NCBI GenBank assembly: GCA_034509425.1
Contig: JAVTVJ010000376.1
Coordinates: 496,001 to 560,000 of the forward strand
Source of the DNA: Eopsaltria australis
Lineage: Eukaryota; Chordata; Aves; Passeriformes; Petroicidae
DNA length: 64,000 bases
Direction: 5' to 3'
A program made the translations under genes and the position numbers. Numbering within the stretch: the first letter of the stretch is position 1; the number at the start of each line of letters is the position of its first letter. The notes under the pieces were generated by a model. The model searched no databases and was not told the DNA's origin. It saw only the letters and a program-made list of their open reading frames with translations. This document shows, in pieces, positions 23,521 through 34,525 of the stretch.

Positions 23521-25109
23521 GTGTTTTTTCAGTGTCGTTACCCTGCTGTGCTGTGTGGACCCATGTGCTGGGCAATGTGAGTCTGTTCCTGGGGTAAAGT
23601 GATGAGGCAGAAAGAGTCTTCAAGGCTGCTGAGCCATTCCCATCAGGATCAGCAATTTTCTGTGGGGAGACAGAGATTCGTTCCTCATCTCAAGGAGGGC
23701 TGTGAGGAAGCTGTTAGCCTTGATTCACTCAAGTGCTTCTCTTCGGGAAGACATTAAGCTGTGCCTAAGTGTTTTGCTAAATAGAGGAGACCTTATTGCA
23801 GGAAACTTTAAAGGCACATTTTACAGCTTAAATCTAGCTCTGAATGAGCCTTGCTGACAGAAATAAAGGGAATAACAGACTGATGCATGCAGAGTTGTCT
23901 CATGATTTTTAAAACATAAGGTCATCATTTACAAACTTGGCTCCTTCAAGTTAGGGATTCAAATGCTTATGTAGGTACATAAATAAGTGGCCTAGTTTTC
24001 TGGGATGCTGAATCCATTAAAATCAATGGAAATTTTGCATCTCTGAATAAAATGTCACTTATTTTGCTAGCTAATTTTAGGTACCCAAATACAGAAACTT
24101 TGATCTAAAAGAAAAAGATTTTTTTTAAAGCTGCTGAATTTTTGCCATGCTTCTGAAACACAGAGCTCCTGTGTTGATGTTCCAATTCCTCCTTGAGGCC
24201 TGGCCTTTGGGGGAATTAAAAGGGAATCTGGACTGAGTCCTGCATGAAGAATTCACCTGGAATTACCTTGGTGTAGAAGGAAGGTCCTCACTTGTGGAGT
24301 GCGCAGTGCACCCCATCCACTCTGTTCACAGCCTGGGCACAGGGAGAGAATCCAGCAAAACAACAAGTCCAAGCCTGCTGTAACAATCTCTCCATGGGAT
24401 CAGGAATTCCTGTAAAGGCATTTTTGGTCAGGCCAGATACAATCTTGGTGCATTGTCCCTGCAGAGAAGTTGCCAGGTCGTGACTTGTTTTCCTGTTGGC
24501 TCTGATCAATGCTGGTAAGGTCAGCGTGGTCACAGTAAAATGAAGTGAGAGATCTGTCACATGATTTGGGCTTGAGTTTTATAGCACTGAATGTAAAAAA
24601 TGAGAGGGGAGAGTGTCCTTTTGTCCTGTGAGGGCACTGATTTTCATTGCCTGCTACTGCTGTGCATGGGAGCTGCAGAACATTAAGTCTGAAATTCTAC
24701 ATCGAGGACTTTCCTCCTAATGAATTCTGTCTCCTGAAAGTGAGAGCTTCTCTCTTTAGCATTTGTGCCTCGCACTTGATCCACAGGTCTGTGCTGCTGC
24801 CCTGATCATGTCACAGATATCCCTTCTTATGTCTCTCCAGCTTCCCAGCTTGAGCAGCATCACGTTCAGGTTGCTTTTCCCCTTCCCTTTCCAGTCTCAG
24901 CGTATTTTCCACAGTGTGTATCCTATCCTGAGCTCCTCAGTAGCATTCAGTCTTCTCCCATGTCATTTTCTTCCTTCCCTGACTCTGGGTTTCGTGTCAT
25001 CTTCGTGCCTTTTTGTCTGACAATATCTGTATTTGGAAACTGGAGCCTGTCCCTCCCACTCACAGCACTCTCCATTTGCCAAGCCCCTGATCCTGGTTCA
25101 GATCCTCCC

Positions 25110-25225
25110 TGAAGCTGTGGCTGCCCCAGCCTTGGAAGTGTTCGGGGCCAGCTTGGACAGGGCTTGGAGCAACCTGGGATAGTGGGAGGTGTCCCTTCCA
25201 CCCCAAAACATTCCGTGATTCTGAG
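25110..25225 (+). mobile_element. CR1 LINE 3' end, internally deleted
   Basis: GAAGCTGTGGCTGCCCCAGC, GGGCTTGGAGCAACCTGGG, ATAGTGGGAGGTGTCCCTTC and the tail ACATTCCGTGATTCTGAG are diagnostic. The segment between GGTGTCCCT and CCTTCCA is missing, so the copy has an internal deletion. Confidence 0.85.
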
Positions 25226-26317
25226 AAAAACCATTCTTTCCTCTAGACCTCATCTCCACATCCACTGGCCTTTCCACATCACCTGATTCCCTTTTAGATC
25301 CAGCAGTGGTGTCTTCTCTTGCTTGCAAAACACCCTCTGTGAAGAGTGCAGGCCTTTAACACCATGGCACAATGTGCCCCCTGCTCCTCTGATGTCAGCA
25401 GGAAAACTTTGCAGCTAATTCATAATTTACTGTGTACTTCCAGATTAAGAAAGAACCTGGAATGGCTTACGTACACAAAATATTCAAAGGCCAGAGGGAC
25501 CATGCAAAAAGGAAAAAAGTATTCATTTCAATACATTTATTTTCCAAGAGAACAAAAAAAAAACTTCTTTTTTTTAAACTGGGTCAACACTACATCTGCA
25601 GCACTCAGCCGTTTTCCACACGACACGATCACCCACTCTGTTTATCTTTAGGCAATATGCTCTTGCAAACTGCCAATTAATTGCATATTTGGTGCCTGCT
25701 CTCTCCCAGCATCCTGGATAAACACGGCAAGGCAATCACGGGGAGCTGCTCTTGGCTGCCAGGGGAAGGAAATCTGTCATTGTCTCAGCCTTGTTATCTG
25801 CAACCAAGGCAGACTTTTAGCAGCGTTCTGCTTGTAAACACCCTCTTTAGACACCTTCTGATTTCCAGAGATGGCTCGTCAGCCACTCTGCCCTGCTACC
25901 TGCAGCCTCTTAAATCATTGCTTTCCAAAATGTTCCATGCAGATTGTCCTTGGTAAAAGGGCCATCAACGCCAGTAAAATGTGGTGAGAGGGTCCTTAAA
26001 ATGAAGAGATAAAGCTGAATCCAAATGACTGTAAGAGACAGAAAAGGGGAGAAGGGGATATCAAGACTCTGATCTGGTCTGAGGGGATTTTGTTGGGATT
26101 GCTGTTTGGGAGGTTTGGGGGACAGGTCTGGTTGTGATGTGGCCTTTTCAGAAAGCTCCAGTCTGTTGGTGTTGGCTCAGATCCTTCTCCTCCACTCTAA
26201 GTTGGAAGTATTTCCTACTTTGTGCAAGAGTTGTGTAAATCTATATCCAGAGAAAATGAGAAACCCTGGGAAATCCTCTCCATGACATGCAGGATTTTCT
26301 GGCTGGCCATATTCTCC

Positions 26318-26418
26318 CTTTCTGAATAGTGGGAGGTGCCCCTGACCATGGCAGGAGGGATGGAGATGGATGATCTTTAAGATCCCTTCCAACCCCAACC
26401 ATTCTGACTCTTAATTCT
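26318..26418 (+). mobile_element. CR1 LINE 3' end fragment
   Basis: ATAGTGGGAGGTGCCCCTGA, CCATGGCAGG, GATGATCTTTAAGATCCCTT and CCAACCCCAACCATTCTGAC match the last 100 bases of CR1. Confidence 0.8.
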
Positions 26419-27458
26419 TGTCCCTATTGAAATCCCAAGAGAAGGCTCTGGAGAGATGTTCCTTCCTTGGATTGGGAAGCAGATCTTCACTCTTTCTTTA
26501 TTTCTATCACGCTCTCAAACTGAGTGACTTCAAAAGAGGCTGACTCTACAGAGGCTGCAGAAGAACTGGGACAAAATCTTCTCCTGGGGCAATCCTCAAG
26601 AGGATTTAAACTGCCATCTTGACATTGAGTTGTTGTAAATTAACTGTTGCTTCCAGGCAAGGAATGATGAATGGTCTGAAATGAAGAGATAAGCCTGCAT
26701 GTGGATGGATACATTCTCCCAGGCTCTCATGGACTTCTGTGTTACGAGCAGCTGGAATAATTCCTAAAACAGGGAATATTTGATGCTGGGTCAATTCCTA
26801 TTTTGATATGCTCATGTACATGGAGAATAAATGAGAATAATTACTTTGAACCAGTGTAAATAGAAGAAAAACAAGCTCCTTGTGTCTTAGAACAATACAG
26901 ACACATATTTAGGAGTCATAGGGGGTTGTGGGAAATTCAACAAAATATTCCAGTTTTTTTCCTTTATTTCTGTCACATCCCAGAACATTCTCATTGACAG
27001 GGTGAAGTAAAAATTGAGGCTATTTACCAGGTCACTGTGGATTATTGTAATATTGGAATACAGTGGAGATGAGATCCATATGTTGCTGTCAGGGACTAGA
27101 GTTTATTATTGCACTGGGGATGGCTAATAATAAAAGTTTAGGTTTCAAGCAGATTTGAGGAGAATGTGCTTTAATTCCCGCCTGTCTGGTTTGTGGACAA
27201 ACTCCCGTAAGCCTGGACTTCTTCACAATTTAAAATGTGACTTGTAAATACCAATAGAAGGAGGCTGCGAGCTAAGCTGACAGCAGTTATAGTTTGAGCT
27301 TTAAAGATTAACTGCCTTCAGGAAGTAATAAAGATCAGAGGTGCCCCATCCTGGTGCAGTTGCCTATGGAAAGATGTTGACACTGCACTGACAGGCTTCG
27401 GGAGCGGCGCTGTGTCCCGGGGAGGGTTCAGGAGTGTGCACTGCTCTAACACAGCCAG

Positions 27459-27738
27459 CATCCCTCCTCCATCCCTCCTCCATCCCTCCTCCATTCCTGT
27501 TCCCATCCCTGCTCCCATCCCTGTTCCCATCCCTGCTCCCATCCCTGCTCCCATCCCTCCTCCATCCCTCCTCCATTCCTGTTCCCATCCCTGCTCCCAT
27601 CCCTGTTCCCATCCCTGCTCCCATCCCTCTCCATCCCTCCTCCATTCCTGTTCCCATCCCTGCTCCCATCCCTCCTCCATCCCTCCTCCATCCCTGTTCC
27701 CATCCCTGTTCCCATCCCTGCTCCCATCCCTGCTCCCA
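27459..27738. repeat. 12-bp-family minisatellite, polypyrimidine-rich
   Basis: Variant units of CCCATCCCTGTT, CCCATCCCTGCT and CCATCCCTCCT fill 280 bp. Strong C/T bias on the + strand makes the transcribed strand purine-rich (GGGATGGGAGCA), able to form triplex or G-rich structures. The mostly 12-bp unit is a multiple of 3, so long open frames appear on both strands (Pro-Ile-Pro-Ala and Gly-Met-Gly-Ala repeats). I regard these as artefacts. Confidence 0.95.
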
Positions 27739-28014
27739 GCACTGCCCAGTCTTCTGCAGTGGCGTCAGGCCAAGTGCCCCCAGCAGGGATGGTGGATACG
27801 GAATGTTTTGGAAGTGATGGGAGATAGTTACTGCATAAATAAAGAGGAAATCTTAAAATTAATCAGAGAGGCGCAGGCAGAGCAGCCCGTTCTCAAACTC
27901 TCCCTTCTTACCTCTGTGTTTGTTGTTCCGCACTAATTATGTATGAGACAGAAAAATGCTGGGTGAAGTTTAATTAGGAATGAGCTGCTTTGTCATGTAA
28001 ACTCCGAGTGCAGT

Positions 28015-29200
28015 CTGCAAGGCTGGCTCGCCGCCAGGACCGGTGTGAGCTCCTCGGCAGCCGGGAAGGGGCTGGGAGCAGATGCCTCTCCTCCAAAACA
28101 CTGAGCCTCGAGGAAGGGTTTGAATTACAAAGGAAGGGAAGGGGCTGAGCTTCCCAGCCCCCTCCTCCCCTCACAAAGGGCAATAGTCAGTTTACTTTCA
28201 TAACCCCACTATCAGCTGCAGAGGAAGTTTCGCAGTCCGGGAGTCTGCGAGCGGTTCCAGAGCAGCTGAACCCAAACCGGGCAGAGCCGGCCGAGGGAGG
28301 GAGCGGGAGATGGACTCGCCCTGCTCCCGGAGCAGCTGACTTTCCTGGGGACCTCAGCGTTGCTTTTCTGTCCTCATCTTATTTTTGTGTCCTGATCTTA
28401 TTTCCCTGTCCCGTGGAGGCTTGGGTAAGTGCTTGGTAGTTTTCCACTTACCTTTCTCTTCGGTGGTTCACCAGGATCTGCCAAAGTGCAATGGCACTGC
28501 AATGACAGAGTATTCCCTGCACCTTTGTGAGCTTGCTCTGGAAGTGGATGATCCAGATTGGAAAAGCTGGACCTTTACAATCTTTTGAATTGATGTACTG
28601 CATTTTCAAAAGGGACAGGGAGCAGATATGGAGAAAACAGACTTTCCAGCACGTTGTTACAGCCGGTGGGGACTGCTGGGGCTACGGCAGCTTGCAGTGT
28701 GCCGGATTTCCAAAGGTTGGAGTGCTGGAGCAGAGCTCTGCCGAGGTCTGTCAGGCAGCTCGGTGGTGCAGATGTTTGTGCTGTTTCCTGTGGAATCAGC
28801 CTGTGAGGGTCGGAGCCAACCTCTGTATTCCATCACCCGCCAAGGACCGCAGCGTGCGGCGCTCCCGCTGGCACTCGCGGGGAGAGAGCAGGATGCAGGA
28901 ATCGAATGGTGACGCGGTTTGCTGGAAAGGTGTTTGCTCTGGGCCCTGATGCTCTTGCAGAAGGGATCCGGTGGATTGGGAGCACGGATAACAGGCAAGC
29001 GATTCCCTCACATCCGCGGGGAGCGGAGCGTGCGGAGGGGCCAGGCAGAATTCACCGGTTTTTCAAAGCCGCTGTAAAAGCTCTGCGTGATTGTAAAGAA
29101 GGAAGTGGCCGTGCCTGGGGGTCGGGATGTTTGCAGGCAGTCCCGGGGGATGTGGGTGGCTGGATACGTGGTACGAGCAGCCGGAGAACTTGAAAGGGAG
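28015..29200 (+). promoter_or_regulatory. CpG-enriched region, candidate weak internal promoter with a first-exon donor
   Basis: CpG clusters at 28230-28340 (about 10 in 110 bp) and 28840-28890 (about 9 in 50 bp) stand out from the intron. A strong donor GG|GTAAGT lies at 28425. A transcript starting near 28200 could use 28200-28424 as a noncoding first exon spliced to exon 57226, with translation from the ATG at 57236. The only ATG in the candidate exon that I noted (28310) gives a 9-codon ORF ending in TGA. No TATA or CCAAT box is evident. Transcription is unproven. Confidence 0.3.
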
Positions 29201-29711
29201 GTGGACTAAAACTTACGTAATGTGTGAAACCGAATGTCCTTTCCTGCTGTCCCCGCTGTGAACCTGAGAAGAGTAACCCTGAAATGATTTTTAAAGCTGT
29301 CTTTGTTAGTCATCCTTTATGCAATTTGTTTCTTTATCGTGTTTCATTTTGAGTACAAGGAGAAGGCTGGTTCCACTCCCCTCTCCACTCCTCCTCCATT
29401 GTTAGTCTCTCCCAGCTTCCCGTAGATTGTCCAGCTCTGCTCTTTGCAGAGCCCAGCGGAACAGGATATGCTTGGAAAGAAAGAAAGTATTTCAAATTAA
29501 AATCTGGCAAGTGCTTGTGTCCTCATTAGGCTTCAGACACATTTCTTCCCTCCCATCTCCTTTTTCCCAAAAGTTGCAGGGTGACCAGTGTCACTTGCAA
29601 TACCTTAAACAGCAGTGGAATCCCTCTTAGCCCTCATAGCCATGTACTGGCCAAAAAATGCAGCAAGTAACAATCACAGCTTGAAAACAAAGCATATTCA
29701 TAATAATATGA

Positions 29712-29815
29712 GCAGCCTGGTTCTAGTGGAAGGTTCCCTGCCCGTGGCAGGGGTTTGGAAGAACACAAACTTTAAGGTCCCTTCCAACCCAAACTGTTCT
29801 GGGATTCTGTGATAC
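29712..29815 (+). mobile_element. CR1 LINE 3' end fragment
   Basis: GCAGCCTGGTTCTAGTGGAA, CCCTGCCCGTGGCAGGGG, ACTTTAAGGTCCCTTCCAAC and the tail GGGATTCTGTGAT identify it. Confidence 0.88.
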
Positions 29816-31779
29816 CTGCAGCAAGGAACACCTAAATACAACAAAAGCAGGGAATTCTTGCATTAAGCCTCGATCAGATTTATGGGCTGGTCACAGCTGA
29901 TGACTTGTCCCAGCAGTGGCACTGAGCATCTGCCCCAGACAGGACCAGGGATCGTGGCTCAGAGCGTGGGTGTAAGGAAAGGAGCGTGCAGGGAGGGAGC
30001 AAAGGTCATGGCCCCATCTCTGTTGGTTCTCATTAAGCTGTAGCTTGATGAGCAAGTGGTAATTAATGGTTGTGTTAATGCTCAGAGGTAAGCTGATAGG
30101 ACTCTCCTTGCCTCCTCTTGATTCCCAGTGACGACTTCAGTCCTTTGGAGCAGCACTGATGAAGCAGGGCTGGGTCTGGGTGATCTTTGGAGAGGCCCAG
30201 CCAGCAGCACGCGTGACCTTGCGGATTGTTTGCTCCTCCTGGCACCCTCCTCCTTCCCACTGCACAGCAATTAGTGGGAAATGTCCCTGGGCAGGACTGG
30301 AGCCTGGGAGAAGAGAGCTGCCGTGGGGCTTGTGAAGATAACAGAGCCCCTGGTGAGGCTGAGCTGCCTCCTGTGGCCTTGTTAGTGCCAATATTGGCAT
30401 AGGGAGCAGGAGGAATGGCAGAGCTGGGGACAAAGGGGAGCCCCAGTTCCTCAGGAGATGTCTCTGTTCCCTCCAGTGACCCCTGTGTGTGGGGCTCCAC
30501 TTCCCAGAGCCACAGCCCCGTGCCTGGTGCTGTCACAGCCACTTGCCAGGCTGTGCTGGAGTGCACTGGGGAAGCTGGGAAGAGAGTGAGTGGGATGAGA
30601 GAGCACTCGGTAATTCCCTGAGTTTCCTTCTGCTCAAAGTGGCAGAAATAACACCTTTCTTATGTAAAAGGCTCCCTCAGCTCCAGTGGGTATTGTACAG
30701 AAACACCCCCCCTGCTTTGCTTCTCTTTGACTTGCACCATTTCAGAGACCTGCAATTTGATGACAGATTTAATAAGATACAATTGTCACTTGTGTTGAGA
30801 GGAGACATTCAAAGAACTTGGAGTGTATCACCTGGGATAGCAGCATGTAAAGGCACTGATCTGTTCAGTCACAATTTTAGGTGCTGGAGACCCAGATTTT
30901 AAGACTCGTTCAGACCCAGACTTTAATACTTTTAAAGACTTGTCCAGCAGACATTGATGGCTGAAAACTTGCTCCAGTAGAGTCTCCCTTCCCCCAGCAC
31001 TGGTTCCTTCTTCCAGCTCTTTGCCATATAGGAAATTTCTGTCTTCTTTTAAACAGGCACAATTTTTCTTCATGTCATCCCCTCCACTGTGGTAACACTG
31101 GCACGCAGGAATGGGAGGGGAGAATGGCCCCAGTTCCATTGGGCCTGACTGGGACCTTGCTGGTGGCACTGGAGATACTCCAGTTTTTCTGGAGCTGTGG
31201 CACTGAGAGGTGACAGCCTCTGCCCTGCTGCCATGGGAGAGTCTCACACTCCATTTCCCAGAAAGAGCAGCATGCAAATTGAGCTACTGCCATAAATTTA
31301 CAGCAAAGACAATAAAAACAAGAATTAGACTGATAAAATGATTAAAAGGCTTTACCAGAGCCTCTAAGCAGTTTGTCATATCCTGCAAGGTGATTGCCCA
31401 GGACACCTACAGCAAAGCCAGCCTTTTCCAGCGTGGCCTCTCAGCCAGGACATCAATAAAAATGAGGATTTATGAGCTCTGTCATGGGCAGCAAGCAAAG
31501 CATCGGGCAACAAATTAATCGCTGATTGCAGTGCAGTGCTGACTGGGAGCTTTCTGCTCTCTCTTGGCATCGTTGCAAGGTTGTTCGTTAAAAAATTAGT
31601 TTGATAAAGACACCCTTGACTCCCAGCGCGTTCCTCTGGTACCCGCTCACAAACACGAGGCATTGTGGGCCCAGAAGGTGCTTTTCACTGTTCAAGTGTT
31701 CCAGCTTTCAGTCATCAGAATGTGACAGCACTCACAGTCCTCTGTGCTTGTCTGTTCCTTCCTATCCACTAATTTTGGG

Positions 31780-31830
31780 ATCACAGAATTCCAGTTTGGG
31801 CTGGGAGGAGCTGGGTGCTGCTGGTCTGCT
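31780..31830 (-). mobile_element. Possible CR1 remnant, minus strand
   Basis: GGGATCACAGAATTCCAGTT followed by TGGGCTGGGAGGAGCT resembles the reverse complement of the CR1 tail. The match is short and decayed. Confidence 0.35.
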
Positions 31831-33159
31831 GGAAGCACTTGGGTGCCAGAGCTGTGTGTTCCTGCTAAGCTGCTTCCCCTTCCTACCACAGTGGTTTTGC
31901 TCATTGTTCTCTAATTTCAGCAGGCAGGAAAAAGCCCACGTTTGAGTTCTGTTGCCTGCCCTGTCCCCACAGCTGGTGCCACCATTGTCCCCGGGTTCCT
32001 ACCCAGACCCACTTCCTGTGTTCTCTGCCAGGCAGCTCCACGAGGTGATTGTTTCCACGGTAATTTTATTTCTCCCTGCCTGAGACCAGACCATCATTTC
32101 CCAGTGACTCATGTCACCTGTTGATGGCCGTTTCCTGTCCCTCACACAGAGGCAGTGCAGGGTGGGATGGAGTTGGTGCTGCTCAGGTTAAGGAGTGCTC
32201 CCACCTTCCAGCAGCCCACGAGAGCTGTCGGTGGCAGCCACACGCTCCACAGGCAGTGAGGGACACACGTCAGGGGCTGGGGACAGGGAGCTCTGTGGGG
32301 GATGGCGTCATGCATTGGGGATGTTTTGCCCTTGTTGTGCCAGACTTGTACCAGCTGATCCCATCCAGCCTGATTTGCCCACGGATGGTTTGCCCCGGGA
32401 GCCTGGGGCTGCGCACGTCGCCTGTGAGCAGATGCTGAGCACACCCGGCACAGTTCAGGGCATTGCCTCGGACGAGCTCCACAGGACGAGCTGCCAGCAG
32501 CTCTGCTTGAGCTGCAGGCTCAGTTTGGTTCATCATGCTTGGCTCTTTTTTTTTCCCCTTTCTGTTTCCTTTTTTAAGAGTGCTCTTACATCAGAGCCAG
32601 GCTCTGTTGCCCATCTTCGGTGCTGGAGGGCGACATCTCCTCTGCTCCTGCTCGTGCTAACGGCAGCTGTCGGGCTCTGGACAGGGAACAGGGCATTCTC
32701 CACCTCAGATGGAACAGCAACATGAAATTTCATCACCTAGGTTTCAAGAAAAATAAACTGTGGCTGGACTTAAAACTTTGTGGTGAGCACTAATGGAGAG
32801 AGGCTTTTATGAGCATTGAGAATATTTGTAGCTAAGCAACCAACATCAGCAAGGAGAATAAATCAAAAGTTTCAGGGCTTTGCCTGCCTGCCTTCAAGGG
32901 TCAGGAACTGTATTTTCCCTCTGTTAACAAGATTGCCTTCCTGCTGGAGGCAGGATCCCGGGTTAGATGGAGCTTGTTCTGGGATACTGAGCTGGGAACA
33001 GGAGCGAAAGGACAGAGAAGAATCTTGCCAAAGGCCACAAAGCCAGCCAGGCCTCCCAGCAGCTTACAGGAAAAGGCTCTTGGAACAGTAACATCTAACA
33101 CATATAGATAATATTTTCTAATTGCTCTTGTATAAGTCCTCTTAGCATTAGAGAGGGAC

Positions 33160-33440
33160 TCCTTATCAGGAAGTGTAGTCACAGGATAAGGAGTAATTGG
33201 CTCAAAGTGAAAGACAGAAACACAGCAGAAATCTCTCCCTGGGAGGGTGGGGAGGCCCTGGCACAGGGTGCCCAGAGCAGCTGTGGCTGCCCCTGGATCC
33301 CTGGAAGTGTCCAAGGTCAGGCTGGCAGGGGCTGGGAGCACCCTGGGACAGTGGAAGGGGTTCCTGCCCATGGCAGGGGGTGGAATGGGATGAGCTTTAA
33401 GGTTGCTTCCAACCCAAACCATTCTGGGATTGTGTGATTG
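33160..33440 (+). mobile_element. CR1 LINE 3' end (well preserved)
   Basis: Contains CTCCCTGGGAGGGTGGGGAG, GGCCCTGGCACAGGGTGCCC, AGAGCAGCTGTGGCTGCCCC, TGGAAGTGTCCAAGGTCAGG, CCTGCCCATGGCAGGGGGTG, GATGAGCTTTAAGGTTGC and a slightly altered tail ATTCTGGGATTGTGTGATTG. One of the two longest CR1 copies here. It has no ORF. Confidence 0.9.
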
Positions 33441-34469
33441 TACCAGGCAGCAGCTCCAGACCACATTCCATTCCACAGATGGCAGAACTGAGTGACTGGA
33501 TGACTGCAGCAGTTTTGGTTTGCAATGGTGAATCTCTGTGGCTTTGTTCACTTTCTGTATTTGCACAGTTCCTGTTGCTCGGGGCACCCATCCCATTGCT
33601 ACAATTGCAGCACAGATCCAAGGCCTATTAGATAATTGAGCTTTATTTTCTACAAAGATATTATGCAGTGTTCTTCACTGGGTTGCACCAGAAAACCTAG
33701 AAGCAAGACATTTTACTTTGAAATATATTTTATTTATAAAATTTCCCAGAAATGCCAATGGGAATGGCAGCAAATCAAATCCCAGGAATAATTTCTCAAT
33801 GGATTTTTTTTTTTTTTAAATACCATCTTAAAACCTCAAGGTATTTTCCATTTCTGCTTCTTCCTCCTGCTTAGTCAGGAGCTGGTTGGAAAAGATGCTC
33901 CAGTCTCTAGCCTGTCCTGACAGCCTCATGGATCAGCAGGAGCCCCGTGAGTGCCTGCTGTGCTGTGGGAAGATCCCCTAAAAGTGCTTTGGAACCAAAC
34001 TCTTGGAGGCTTGAGGCCCCTCGGCACAGCTGCACCACACCATCAGTCTGGGCCTTAAACAGAATTATTCCCTGATCAGGGACCCCAGAGACCTCTTTGC
34101 TCACAGAGACACTAAAGTTGGTGTTAATTATAAACCTGTGTATTAAGGCCAGATCTCCCAGTATTTCTATGGCACTGGATTCCTAAAGCAGGTTTATTGT
34201 TTTAGTGAGAGCAGTGCAGTGCAATGCGGGGGAACTCCCTGGAGCTCCCAGCCCTGTCCCTGCACCACACTGAGGCCATGCTGGAATGCTCTCCTCGGCA
34301 GGACTGTCCACATATTTTACCACTTCATATGGCATTTCCTTCACTTTTCTGCCTAGAAAGCTTCCTACACCATTGAGCATTTCAGTGGAGTTTAAAAATG
34401 GGTGTTAATTTTCAGTATTGGCAGCTGATCTCTGTTAGAGCATCCTGTTACAGACCATGACAAGCAGGA

Positions 34470-34525
34470 AACTTTTCGGATGCGCGCGGCGTTTTCCGTC
34501 TTCTCTCCCGGCGCAGCTGTGGCCT
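34470..34525. promoter_or_regulatory. Isolated CpG cluster
   Basis: Eight or nine CpGs fall within about 50 bp (GGATGCGCGCGGCG, then TCCGTC and CCCGGCGCAG) inside CpG-poor intron. GTGACT-GG-AGTCAC, an inverted repeat of AP-1-like halves, follows closely. Could be a small hypomethylated regulatory site. Confidence 0.3.

Larger units (their letters stand above)
22461..27458. other. Intronic sequence with three CR1 fragments, no gene seen
   Basis: CR1 pieces at 23404-23520 (minus), 25110-25225 and 26318-26418. At 25556-25577 an A-run is followed by a T-run, able to pair as a simple hairpin. Nothing else was recognised. Confidence 0.65.
29201..34469. other. Intronic sequence with CR1 copies, no gene seen
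   Basis: CR1 at 29712-29815 and 33160-33440, a possible CR1 remnant at 31780-31830 (minus) and a T-run at 33806-33818. The 231-codon minus-strand frame over 32901-33596 runs through the CR1 copy and is not a gene. Confidence 0.65.

Noticed and set aside
27318..27936. Pro-Ile or Gly-Met repeat proteins on both strands
   Set aside because: A mostly 12-bp-unit minisatellite keeps frames open. No start or splice context supports coding.
32901..33596. 231-codon minus-strand ORF
   Set aside because: Overlaps the antisense of a CR1 3' end. No family resemblance.
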